From contig NW_027478888.1 in NCBI RefSeq assembly GCF_051014685.1, positions 337,567 through 401,566 of the forward strand: a DNA stretch of 64,000 nucleotides, written 5' to 3'. The stretch comes from Ptiloglossa arizonensis. Taxonomy: Eukaryota; Arthropoda; Insecta; Hymenoptera; Colletidae. Every line of letters begins with the position of its first letter. Position 1 is the stretch's first letter. Under the pieces are notes generated by a model. It saw only the letters and a program-made list of their open reading frames with translations. It was not told where the DNA came from and made no database searches. The position numbers and the translations under genes were made by a program. Shown one piece after another: positions 25,552 through 37,800 of this stretch.

Positions 25552-28001
25552 GCCGTTCTAGTTATTCGTTTCGAGCATCAGAACTGCGAAAATTTTGAGT
25601 TTCTCAAGCGTTTCTTACCTCCAAACTGCCATATCTCGGGAACGGATTGACCAATCCGCAAAATTTCTGTTTTATCTGAAAGTAGAAAGTCGCCCGATTA
25701 CAACGGTATACGTACTTTTCCCCTAGACCGTTCTCGTTATGCTTGTCGAGCATCAGAACTGCGAAAATTTTGAGTTTCTCAAGCGTTTCTTACATCCAAA
25801 CTGCCATATCTCGCGAACGGATTGACTAATCCGCGAAATTTCTGTTGCATCTGAAAGTAGAAACTCGCCCGATTACAACGGTATGCGTACTTTTCCCCTA
25901 GGCCGTTCTAGTTATTCGTTTCGAGCATCAGAACTGCGAAAATTTTGAGTTTCTCAAGCGTTTCTTACCTCCAAACTGCCATATCTGGCGAACGGATTGA
26001 CCAATCCGCAAAATTTCTGTTGCATCTGAAAGTAGAAACTCGCCCGATTACAACTGTATGCGTACTTTTCCCCTAGTCCGTTTTAGTTATTCGTTTCGAG
26101 CATCAGAACTGCGAAAATTTTGAGTTTCTGGAGCGTTTCTTACATCCAAACCGCCATATCTCGCGAACGGATTGACCAATCCGCAAAATTTCTGTTGCAT
26201 CTGAAAGTAGAAAGTCGCCCGATTACAACGGTATGCGTACTTTTCCCCTAGACCGTTCTAGTTATGCTTGTCGAGCATCAGAACTGCGAAAATTTTGAGC
26301 TTCTCAAGCGTTTCTTACCTCCAAACTGCCATATCTCGCGAACGGATTGACTAATCCGCAAAATTTCTGTTGCATCTGAAAGTAGAAACTCGCCCGATTA
26401 CAACGGTATGCGTACTTTTCCCCTAGTCCGTTCTAGTTATTCGTTTCGAGCATCAGAACTGCGAAAATTTTGTGTTTCTGGAGCGTTTCTTACCTCCAAA
26501 CTGCCATATCTCGCGAACGGATTGACCAATCCGCAAAATTTCTGTTGCATCTGAAAGTAGAAACTCGCCCGATTACAACGGTATGCGTACTTTTCCCCTA
26601 GGCCGTTCTAGTTAATCGTTTCGAGCATCAGAACTGCGAAAATTTTGAGTTTCTCTAGCGTTTCTTACTTCCAAACTGCCATATCTCGCGAACGGATTGA
26701 CCAATCCGCCAAATTTCTGATGCATCTGAAAGTAGAAACTCGCCCGATTACAACGGTATGCGTACTTTTCCCCTAGGCCGCTCTAGTTATTCGTTTCGAG
26801 CATCAGAACTGCGAAAATTTTGTGTTTCTCAAGTGTTTCATACTTCCAAACTGCCATATCTCGCGAACGGATTGACCAATCCGCAAAATTTCTGTTTCAT
26901 CTGAAAGTAGAAAGTCGCGCGATTACAACGGTATGCGTACTTTTCCCCTAGACCGTTCTCGTTATGCTTGTCGAGCATCAGAACTGCGAAAATTTTGAGT
27001 TTCTCAAGCGTTTCTTACCTCCAAACTGCCATATCTCGCGAACGGATTGACTAATCCGCAAAATTTCTGTTGCATCTGAAAGTAGAAACTCGCCCGATTA
27101 CAACGGTATGCGTACTTTTCCCCTAGGCCGTTCTAGTTATTCGTTTCGAGCATCAGAACTGCGAAAATTTTGAGTTTCTCAAGCGTTTCTTACCTCCAAA
27201 CTGCCATATCTCGCGAACGGATTGACTAATCCGCAAAATTTCTGTTGCATCTGAAAATAGAAACTCGCCCGATTACAACGGTATGCGTACTTTTCCCCTA
27301 GGCCGTTCTAGTTATTCGTTTCGAGCATCAGAACTGCGAAAATTTTGAGTTTCTCAAGCGTTTCTTACCTCCAAACTGCCATATCTGGCGAACGGATTGA
27401 CCAATCCGCAAAATTTCTGCTGCATCTGAAAGTAGAAACTCCCCCGATTACAACGATATGCGTACTTTTCCCCTAGTCCGTTCTAGTTATTCGTTTCGAG
27501 CATCAGAACTGCGAAAATTTTGAGTTTCTCAAGCGATTCTTACCTCCAAAGTGCCATATCTCGCGAACGGATTGACCAATCCGCAAAATTTCTGTTGCAT
27601 CTGAAAGTAGAAACTCGCCCGATTACAACGGAATGCGTACTTTTCCCCTAGGCCGTTCTAGTTATTCGTTTCGAGCATCAGAACTGCGAAAATGTTGAGT
27701 TTCTCAAGCGTTTCTTACCTACAAACTGCCATATCTCGCGAACGGATAGACCAATCCGCAAAATTTCTGTTGCATCTGAAAGTAGAAACTCGCCCGATTA
27801 CAACGGTATGCGTACTTTTCCCCTAGGCCGTTCTAGTTATTCGTTTCGAGCATCAGAACTGCGAAAATTTTGAGTTTCTCAAGCGTTTCTTACCTCCAAA
27901 CTGCCATATCTGGCGAACGGATTGACCAATCCGCAAAATTTCTGTTGCATCTGAAAGTAGAAACTCGCCCGATTACAACGGTATGCGTACTTTTCCCCTA
28001 G
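25552..28001 (+). repeat. Fourteen-monomer higher-order unit, first copy
   Basis: It opens with tcgggaacgg, gttttatctg, gtatacg (25552), then accgttctcg, tggcgaacgg, ctggagcg, accgttctag, a tgtgtttctggagcg monomer (26427), gttaatcg, gccgctctag and accgttctcg. The nine monomers 25552-27126 recur at 28002-29576 (offset 2450 bp). Its first monomers also match 18727-19600 at an offset of 6825 bp. The segment 27302-27826 carries the first acgatatg, aagcgattc and ggaatg variants in the window. Confidence 0.75.
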
Positions 28002-29667
28002 TCCGTTCTAGTTATTCGTTTCGAGCATCAGAACTGCGAAAATTTTGAGTTTCTCAAGCGTTTCTTACCTCCAAACTGCCATATCTCGGGAACGGATTGA
28101 CCAATCCGCAAAATTTCTGTTTTATCTGAAAGTAGAAAGTCGCCCGATTACAACGGTATACGTACTTTTCCCCTAGACCGTTCTCGTTATGCTTGTCGTG
28201 CATCAGAACTGCGAAAATTTTGAGTTTCTCAAGCGTTTCTTACATCCAAACTGCCATATCTCGCGAACGGATTGACTAATCCGCGAAATTTCTGTTGCAT
28301 CTGAAAGTAGAAACTCGCCCGATTACAACGGTATGCGTACTTTTCCCCTAGGCTGTTCTAGTTATTCGTTTCGAGCATCAGAACTGCGAAAATTTTGAGT
28401 TTCTCAAGCGTTTCTTACCTCCAAACTGCCATATCTGGCGAACGGATTGACCAATCCGCAAAATTTCTGTTGCATCTGAAAGTAGAAACTCGCCCGATTA
28501 CAACTGTATGCGTACTTTTCCCCTAGTCCGTTCTCGTTATTCGTTTCGAGCATCAGAACTGCGAAAATTTTGAGTTTCTGGAGCGTTTCTTACCTCCAAA
28601 CCGCCATATCTCGCGAACGGACTGACCAATCCGCAAAATTTCTGTTGCATCTGAAAGTAGAAAGTCGCCCGATTACAACGGTATGCGTACTTATCCCCTA
28701 GACCGTTCTAGTTATGCTTGTCGAGCATCAGAACTGCGAAAATTTTGAGTTTCTCAAGCGTTTCTTACCTCCAAACTGCCATATCTCGCGAACGGATTGA
28801 CTAATCCGCAAAATTTCTGTTGCATCTGAAAGTAGAAACTCGCCCGATTACAACGGTATGCGTACTTTTCCCCTAGTCCGTTCTAGTTATTCGTTTCGAG
28901 CATCAGAAACGCGAAAATTTTGTGTTTCTGGAGCGTTTCTTACCTCCAAACTGCCATATCTCGCGAACGGATTGACCAATCCGCAAAATTTCTGTTGCAT
29001 CTGAAAGTAGAAACTCGCCCGATTACAACGGTATGCGTACTTTTCCCCTAGGCCGTTCTAGTTAATCGTTTCGAGCATCAGAACTGCGAAAATTTTGAGT
29101 TTCTCTAGCGTTTCTTACTTCCAAACTGCCATATCTCGCGAACGGATTGACCAATCCGCCAAATTTCTGATGCATCTGAAAGTAGAAACTCGCCCGATTA
29201 CAACGGTATGCGTACTTTTCCCCTAGGCCGCTCTAGTTATTCGTTTCGAGCATCAGAACTGCGAAAATTTTGTGTTTCTCAAGTGTTTCATACTTCCAAA
29301 CTGCCATATCTCGCGAACGGATTGACCAATCCGCAAAATTTCTATTTCATCTGAAAGTAGAAAGTCGCGCGATTACAACGGTATGCGTACTTTTCCCCTA
29401 GACCGTTCTCGTTATGCTCGTCGAGCATCAGAACTGCGAAAATTTTGAGTTTCTCAAGCGTTTCTTACCTCCAAACTGCCATATCTCGCGAATGGATTGA
29501 CTAATCCGCAAAATTTCTGTTGCATCTGAAAGTAGAAACTCGCCCGATTACAACGGTATGCGTACTTTTCCCCTAGTCCGTTCTAGTTAATCGTTTCGAG
29601 CATCAGAACTGCGAAAATTTTGAGTTTCTCTAGCGTTTCTTACTTCCAAACTGCCATATCTCGCGAA

Positions 29668-29683
29668 CGGATTGATCAATCCG
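29668..29683. other. Perfect 16-bp palindrome variant of the dyad
   Basis: In this monomer the centre is tgatca, making cggattgatcaatccg identical to its own reverse complement. The same variant is found in the monomers starting 36577, 38152, 40602, 41652, 44277, 44452, 49002, 51277, 53902, 54952 and 57052, all in the right half. It always occurs with tacttccaaac and ccgccaaattt or its hybrid, so it marks one subfamily. Confidence 0.85.
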
Positions 29684-31641
29684 CCAAATTTCTGTTGCAT
29701 CTGAAAGTAGAAACTCGCCCGATTACAACTGTATGCGTACTTTTCCCCTAGTCCGTTCTCGTTATTCGTTTCGAGCATCAGAACTGCGAAAATTTTGAGT
29801 TTCTGGATCGTTTCTTACCTCCAAACCGCCATATCTCGCGAACGGATTGACCAATCCGCAAAATTTCTGTTGCATCTGAAAGTAGAAAGTCGCCCGATTA
29901 CAACGGTATGCGTACTTTTCCCCTAGACCGTTCTAGCTATGCTTGTCGAGCATCAGAACTGCGAAAATTTTGAGTTTCTCAAGCGTTTCTTACCTCCAAA
30001 CTGCCATATCTCGCGAACGGATTGACTAATCCGCAAAATTTCTGTTGCATCTGAAAGTAGAAACTCGCCCGATTACAACGGTATGCGTACTTTTCCCCTA
30101 GTCCGTTCTAGTTATTCGTTTCGAGCATCAGAAACGCGAAAATTTTGTGTTTCTGGAGCGTTTCTTACCTCCAAACTGCCATATCTCGCGAACGGATTGA
30201 CCAATCCGCAAAATTTCTGTTGCATCTGAAAGTAGAAAGTCGCCCGATTACAACGGTATGCGTACTTATCCCCTAGACCGTTCTAGTTATGCTTGTCGAG
30301 CATCAGAACTGCGAAAATTTTGAGTTTCTCAAGCGTTTCTTACCTCCAAACTGCCATATCTCGCGAACGGATTGACTAATCCGCAAAATTTCTGTTGCAT
30401 CTGAAAGTAGAAACTCGCCCGATTACAACGGTATGCGTACTTTTCCCCTAGTCCGTTCTAGTTATTCGTTTCGAGCATCAGAAACGCGAAAATTTTGTGT
30501 TTCTGGAGCGTTTCTTACCTCCAAACTGCCATATCTCGCGAACGGATTGACCAATCCGCAAAATTTCTGTTGCATCTGAAAGTAGAAACTCGCCCGATTA
30601 CAACGGTATGCGTACTTTTCCCCTAGGCCGTTCTAGTTAATCGTTTCGAGCATCAGAACTGCGAAAATTTTGAGTTTCTCTAGCGTTTCTTACTTCCAAA
30701 CTGCCATATCTCGCGAACGGATTGACCAATCCGCCAAATTTCTGATGCATCTGAAAGTAGAAACTCGCCCGATTACAACGGTATGCGTACTTTTCCCCTA
30801 GGCCGCTCTAGTTATTCGTTTCGAGCATCAGAACTGCGAAAATTTTGTGTTTCTCAAGTGTTTCATACTTCCAAACTGCCATATCTCGCGAACGGATTGA
30901 CCAATCCGCAAAATTTCTATTTCATCTGAAAGTAGAAAGTCGCGCGATTACAACGGTATGCGTACTTTTCCCCTAGACCGTTCTCGTTATGCTTGTCGAG
31001 CATCAGAACTGCGAAAATTTTGAGTTTCTCAAGCGTTTCTTACCTCAAAACTGCCATATCTCGCGAACGGATTGACCAATCCGCAAAGTTTCTGTAGCAT
31101 CTGAAAGTAGAAACTAGCCCCATTACAACGGTATGAGTAGTTTTCCCCTAGACCGTTCTAGTTATTCGTTTCGAGCATCAGAACTGCGAAAATTTGGAGT
31201 TTCTCAAGCGTTTCATACCTCAAATCTGCCATATCTCGCGAACGGATTGACCAATCCGCAAAGTTTCTGTTGCATCTGAAAGTAGAAACTCGCCCCATTA
31301 CAACGGTATGCGTACTTTTCCCCTAGGCCGTTCTAGTTAATCGTTTCGAGCATCAGAACTGCGAAAATTTTGAGTTTCTCTAGCGTTTCTTACTTCCAAA
31401 CTGCCATATCTCGCGAACGGATTGACCAATCCGCCAAATTTCTGATGCATCTGAAAGTAGAACCTCGCCCGATTACAACGGTATGCGTACTTTTCCCCTA
31501 GACCGTTCTCGTTATGCTTGTCGAGCATCAGAACTGCGAAAATTTTGAGTTTCTCAAGCGTTTCTTACCTCCAAACTGCCATATCTGGCGAACGGATTGA
31601 CCAATCCGCAAAATTTCGGTTGCATCTGAAAGTAGAAACTC

Positions 31642-31658
31642 GCCCGATTACAACGATA
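31642..31658 (-). other. CENP-B-box-like 17-mer, cgata variant
   Basis: Read on the minus strand this is tatcgttgtaatcgggc, matching 13 of 17 positions of the CENP-B box consensus and 8 of 9 core bases (the first T of TTCG is A). It sits in the monomer immediately before a cggaa-variant monomer, and this adjacent pairing recurs through the superblocks (for example 42187/42352, 49527/49702 and 57577/57752). No monomer was seen combining both changes into a full core. Confidence 0.4.
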
Positions 31659-31816
31659 TGCGTACTTTTCCCCTAGTCCGTTCTAGTTATTCGTTTCGAG
31701 CATCAGAACTGCGAAAATTTTGAGTTTCTCAAGCGATTCTTACCTCCAAACTGCCATATCTCGCGAACGGATTGACCAATCCGCAAACTTTCTGTTGCAT
31801 CTGAAAGTAGAAACTC

Positions 31817-31833
31817 GCCCGATTACAACGGAA
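31817..31833 (-). other. CENP-B-box-like 17-mer, cggaa variant
   Basis: Read on the minus strand this is ttccgttgtaatcgggc. Against the mammalian CENP-B box consensus YTTCGTTGGAARCGGGA it matches 13 of 17 positions and 8 of the 9 core bases (the second T of TTCG is C). The consensus monomer (for example 9767-9783, with cggta) matches 12 of 17 and 7 of 9. The variant was seen only from about 27.6 kb rightward. CENP-B is established in mammals, and similar boxes elsewhere often lack shown function. A chance match somewhere in a 175-bp monomer is not negligible. Confidence 0.4.
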
Positions 31834-31851
31834 TGCGTACTTTTCCCCTAG

Positions 31852-34800
31852 GCCGTTCTAGTTATTCGTTTCGAGCATCAGAACTGCGAAAATGTTGAGT
31901 TTCTCAAGCGTTTCTTACCTACAAACTGCCATATCTCGCGAACGGATTGACTAATCCGCAAAATTTCTGTTGCATCTGAAAGTAGAAACTCGCCCGATTA
32001 CAACGGTATGCGTACTTTTCCCCTAGGCCGTTCTAGTTAATCGTTTCGAGCATCAGAACTGCGAAAATTTTGAGTTTCTCTAGCGTTTCTTACTTCCAAA
32101 CTGCCATATCTCGCGAACGGATTGACCAATCCGCCAAATTTCTGATGCATCTGAAAGTAGAACCTCGCCCGATTACAACGGTATGCGTACTTTTCCCCTA
32201 GACCGTTCTCGTTATGCTTGTCGAGCATCAGAACTGCGAAAATTTTGAGTTTCTCAAGCGTTTCTTACCTCCAAACTGCCATATCTCGCGAACGGATTGA
32301 CCAATCCGCAAAATTTCTGTTTCATCTGAAAGTAGAAAGTCGCGCGATTACAACGGTATGCGTACTCTTCCCCTAGACCGTTCTCGTTATGCTTGTCGAG
32401 CATCAGAACTGCGAAAATTTTGAGTTTCTCAAGCGTTTCTTACCTCCAAACTGCCATATCTCGCGAACGGATTGACCAATCCGCAAAATTTCTGTTGCAT
32501 CTGAAAGTAGAAACTCGCCCGATTACAACGGAATGCGTACTTTTCCCCTAGGCCGTTCTAGTTATTCGTTTCGAGCATCAGAACTGCGAAAATGTTGAGT
32601 TTCTCTAGCGTTTCTTACCTACAAACTGCCATATCTCGCGAACGGATTGACTAATCCGCAAAATTTCTGTTGCATCTGAAAGTAGAAACTCGCCCGATTA
32701 CAACACTATGCGTACTTTTCCCCCAGGCCGTTCTAGTTATTCGTTTCGAGCATCAGAACTGCGAAAATTTTGAGTTTCTCAAGCGATTCTTACCTCCAAA
32801 CTTCCATATCTCGCGAACGGATTGACCAATCCGCAAAATTTCTGTTGCATCTGAAAGTAGAAACTCGCCCGATTACAACGGAATGCGTACTTTTCCCCTA
32901 GGCCGTTCTAGTTATTCGTTTCGAGCATCAGAACTGCGAAAATGTTGAGTTTCTCAAGCGTTTCTTACCTACAAACTGCCATATCTCGCGAACGGATTGA
33001 CCAATCCGCAAAATTTCTGTTGCATCTGAAAGTAGAAACTCGCCCGATTACAACGGTATGCGTACTTTTCCCCTAAACCGTTCTAGTTATGCTTGTCGAG
33101 CATCAGAACTGCGAAAATTTTGAGTTTCTCAAGCGTTTCTTACCTCCAAACTGCCATATCTCGCGAACGGATTGACTAATCCGCAAAATTTCTGTTGCAT
33201 CTGAAAGTAGAAACTCGCCCGATTACAACGGTATGCATACTTTTCCCCTAGGCCGTTCTAGTTATTCGTTTCGAGCATCAGAACTGCGAAAATTTTGAGT
33301 TTCTCAAGCGTTTCTTACCTCCAAACTGCCATATCTGGCGAACGGATTGACCAATCCGCAAAATTTCTGTTGCATCTGAAAGTAGAAAGTCGCCCGATTA
33401 CAACGGTTTGCGTACTTTTCCCCTAGTCCGTTCTAGTTATTCGTTTCGAGCATCAGAACTACGAAAATTTTGAGTTTCTCAAGCGATTCTTACCTCCAAA
33501 CTGCCATATCTCGCGAACGGATTGACCAATCCGCAAAATTTCTGTTGCATCTGAAAGTAGAAACTCGCGCGATTACAACGGTATGCGTACTTTTCCCCTA
33601 GACCGTTCTCGTTATGCTTGTCGAGCATCAGAACTGCGAAAATTTTGAGTTTCTCAAGCGTTTCTTACCTCCAAACTGCCATATCTCGCGAACGGATTGA
33701 CCAATCCGCAAAATTTCTGTTTCATCTGAAAGTAGAAAGTCGCGCGATTACAACGGTATGCGTACTTTTCCCCTAGACCGTTCTCGTTATGCTTGTCGAG
33801 CATCAGAACTGCGAAAATTTTGAGTTTCTCAAGCGTTTCTTACCTCCAAACTGCCATATCTCGCGAACGGATTGACCAATCCGCAAAATTTCTGTTTCAT
33901 CTGAAAGTAGAAAGTCGCGCGATTACAACGGTATGCGTACTTTTCCCCTAGACCGTTCTCGTTATGCTTGTCGAGCATCAGAACTGCGAAAATTTTGAGT
34001 TTCTCAAGCGTTTCTTACCTCCAAACTGCCATATCTCGCGAACGGATTGACCAATCCGCAAAATTTCTGTTGCATCTGAAAGTAGAAACTCGCCCGATTA
34101 CAACGGTATGCGTACTTTTCCCCTAAACCGTTCTAGTTATGCTTGTCGAGCATCAGAACTGCGAAAATTTTGAGTTTCTCAAGCGTTTCTTACCTCCAAA
34201 CTGCCATATCTCGCGAACGGATTGACTAATCCGCAAAATTTCTGTTGCATCTGAAAGTAGAAACTCGCCCGATTACAACGGTATGCGTACTTTTCCCCTA
34301 GGCCGTTCTAGTTATTCGTTTCGAGCATCAGAACTGCGAAAATTTTGAGTTACTCAAGCGTTTCTTACCTCCAAACTGCCATATCTGGCGAACGGATTGA
34401 CCAATCCGCAAAATTTCTGTTGCATCTGAAAGTAGAAACTCGCGCGATTACAACGGTATGCGTACTTTTCCCCTAGACCGTTCTCGTTATGCTTGTCGAG
34501 CATCTGAACTGCGAAAATTTTGAGTTTCTCAAGCGTTTCTTACCTCCAAACTGCCATATCTCGCGAACGGATTGACCAATCCGCAAAATTTCTGTTTCAT
34601 CTGAAAGTAGAAAGTCGCGCGATTACAACGGTATGCGTACTTTTCCCCTAGACCGTTCTCGTTATGCTTGTCGAGCATCAGAACTGCGAAAATTTTGAGT
34701 TTCTCAAGCGTTTCTTACCTCCAAACTGCCATATCTCGCGAACGGATTGACCAATCCGCAAAATTTCTGTTTCATCTGAAAGTAGAAAGTCGCGCGATTA

Positions 34801-37800
34801 CAACGGTATGCGTACTTTTCCCCTAGACCGTTCTCGTTATGCTTGTCGAGCATCAGAACTGCGAAAATTTTGAGTTTCTCAAGCGTTTCTTACCTCCAAA
34901 CTGCCATATCTCGCGAACGGATTGACTAATCCGCAAAATTTCGGTTGCATCTGAAAGTAGAAACTCGCCCGATTACAACGATATGCGTACTTTTCCCCTA
35001 GTCCGTTCTAGTTATTCGTTTCGAGCATCAGAACTGCGAAAATTTTGAGTTTCTCAAGCGATTCTTACATCCAAACTGCCATATCTCGCGAACGGATTGA
35101 CCAATCCGCAAACTTTCTGTTGCATCTGAAAGTAGAAACTCGCCCGATTACAACGGAATGCGTACTTTTCCCCTAGGCCGTTCTAGTTATTCGTTTCGAG
35201 CATCAGAACTGCGAAAATTTTGAGTTTCTCTAGCGTTTCTTACCTACAAACTGCCATATCTCGCGAACGGATTGACTAATCCGCAAAATTTCTGTTGCAT
35301 CTGAAAGTAGAAACTCGCCCGATTACAACGGTATGCGTACTTTTCCCCTAGGCCGTTCTAGTTATTCGTTTCGAGCATCAGAACTGCGAAAATTTTGAGT
35401 TTCTCAAGCGTTTCTTACCTCCAAACTGCCATATCTGGCGAACGGATCGACCAATCCGCAAAATTTCGGTTGCATCTGAAAGTAGAAACTCGCCCGATTA
35501 CAACGATATGCGTACTTTTCCCCTAGTCCGTTCTAGTTATTCGTTTCGAGCATCAGAACTGCGAAAATTTTGAGTTTCTCAAGCGATTCTTACCTCCAAA
35601 CTGCCATATCTCGCGAACGGATTGACCAATCCGCAAAATTTCTGTTGCATCTGAAAGTAGAAACTCGCCCGATTACAACGGAATGCGTACTTTTCCCCTA
35701 GGCCGTTCTAGTTATTCGTTTCGAGCATCAGAACTGCGAAAATGTTGAGTTTCTCAAGCGTTTCTTACCTACAAACTGCCATATCTCGCGAACGGATTGA
35801 CCAATCCGCAAAATTTCTGTTGCATCTGAAAGTAGAAACTAGCCCCATTACAACGGTATGAGTAGTTTTCCCCTAGACCGTTCTAGTTATTCGTTTCGAG
35901 CATCAGAACTGCGAAAATTTGGAGTTTCTCAAGCGTTTCTTACCTCAAAACTGCCATATCTCGCGAACGGATTGACCAATCCGCCAAATTTCTGATGCAT
36001 CTGAAAGTAGAACCTCGCCCGATTACAACGGTATGCGTACTTTTCCCCTAGACCGTTCTCGTTATGCTTGTCGAGCATCAGAACTGCGAAAATTTTGAGT
36101 TTCTCTAGCGTTTCTTACTTCCAAACTGCCATATCTCGCGAACGGATTGACCAATCCGCCAAATTTCTGTTGCATCTGAAAGTAGAAACTCGCCCGATTA
36201 CAACGGTATGCGTACTTTTCCCCTAGGCCGCTCTAGTTATTCGTTTCGAGCATCAGAACTGCGAAAATTTTGTGTTTCTCAAGTGTTTCATACTTCCAAA
36301 CTGCCATATCTCGCGAACGGATTGACCAATCCGCAAAATTTCTGTTTCATCTGAAAGTAGAAAGTCGCGCAATTACAACGGTATGCGTACTTTTCCCCTA
36401 TACCGTTCTCGTTATGCTTGTCGAGCATCAGAACTGCGAAAATTTTAAGTTTCTCAAGCGTTTCTTACCTCCAAACTGCCATATCTCGCGAACGGATTGA
36501 CTAATCCGCAAAATTTCTGTTGCATCTGAAAGTAGAAACTCGCCCGATTACAACGGTATGCGTACTTTTCCCCTAGTCCGTTCTAGTTAATCGTTTCGAG
36601 CATCAGAACTGCGAAAATTTTGAGTTTCTCTAGCGTTTCTTACTTCCAAACTGCCATATCTCGCGAACGGATTGATCAATCCGCCAAATTTCTGTTGCAT
36701 CTGAAAGTAGAAACTCGCCCGATTACAACTGTATGCGTACTTTTCCCCTAGTCCGTTCTCGTTATTCGTTTCGAGCATCAGAACTGCGAAAATTTTGAGT
36801 TTCTGGAGCGTTTCTTACCTCCAAACCGCCATATCTCGCGAACGGATTGACCAATCCGCAAAATTTCTGTTGCATCTGAAAGTAGAAAGTCGCGCGATTA
36901 CAACGGTATGCGTACATTTCCCCTAGACCGTTCTCGTTATGCTTGTCGAGCATCAGAACTGCGAAAATTTTGAGTTTCTCAAGCGTTCCTTACCTCCAAA
37001 CTGCCACATCTCGCGAACGGATTGACTAATCCGCAAAATTTCTGTTGCATCTGAAAGTAGAAACTCGCCCGATTACAACGGTGTGCGTACTTTTCCCCTA
37101 GGCCGTTCTAGTTATTCGTTTCGAGCATCAGAACTGCGAAAATTTTGAGTTTCTCAAGCGATTCTTACCTCCAAACTGCCATATCTCGCGAACGGATTGA
37201 CCAATCCGCAAACTTTCTGTTGCATCTGAAAGTAGAAACTCGCCCGATTACAACGGAATGCGTACTTTTCCCCTAGGCCGTTCTAGTTATTCGTTTCGAG
37301 CATCAGAACTGCGAAAATGTTGAGTTTCTCAAGCGTTTCTTACCTACAAACTGCCATATCTCGCGAACGGATTGACTAATCCGCAAAATTTCTGTTGCAT
37401 CTGAAAGTAGAAACTCGCCCGATTACAACGGTATGCGTACTTTTCCCCTAGGCCGTTCTAGTTATTCGTTTCGAGCATCAGAACTGCGAAAATGTTGAGT
37501 TTCTCAAGCGTTTCTTACATACAAACTGCCATATCTCGCGAACGGATTGACCAATCCGCAAACTTTCTGTTGCATCTGAAAGTAGAAACTCGCCCGATTA
37601 CAACGGAATGCGTACTTTTCCCCTAGGCCGTTCTAGTTATTCGTTTCGAGCATCAGAACTGCGAAAATTTTGAGTTTCTCTAGCGTTTCTTACCTACAAA
37701 CTGCCATATCTCGCGAACGGATTGACTAATCCGCAAAATTTCTGTTGCATCTGAAAGTAGAAACTCGCCCGATTACAACGGTATGCGTACTTTTCCCCTA

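Larger units (their letters stand above)
28002..31851 (+). repeat. Second fourteen-monomer unit and nine-monomer repeat
   Basis: 28002-29576 repeats 25552-27126. Within it, 28702-29576 recurs at about 30277-31151 with a 1575-bp (9-monomer) offset; both copies are preceded by gtacttatccccta and share catcagaaacgcg. The monomer at 29577 introduces the tgatca palindrome variant. The two monomers at 30977 and 31152 carry parts of the tagcccc/gagtag subfamily. From 31327 the right-half types begin (gttaatcg with aacctcgcc, then tttcggttg/acgatatg, then aagcgattc/ggaatg). Confidence 0.7.
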
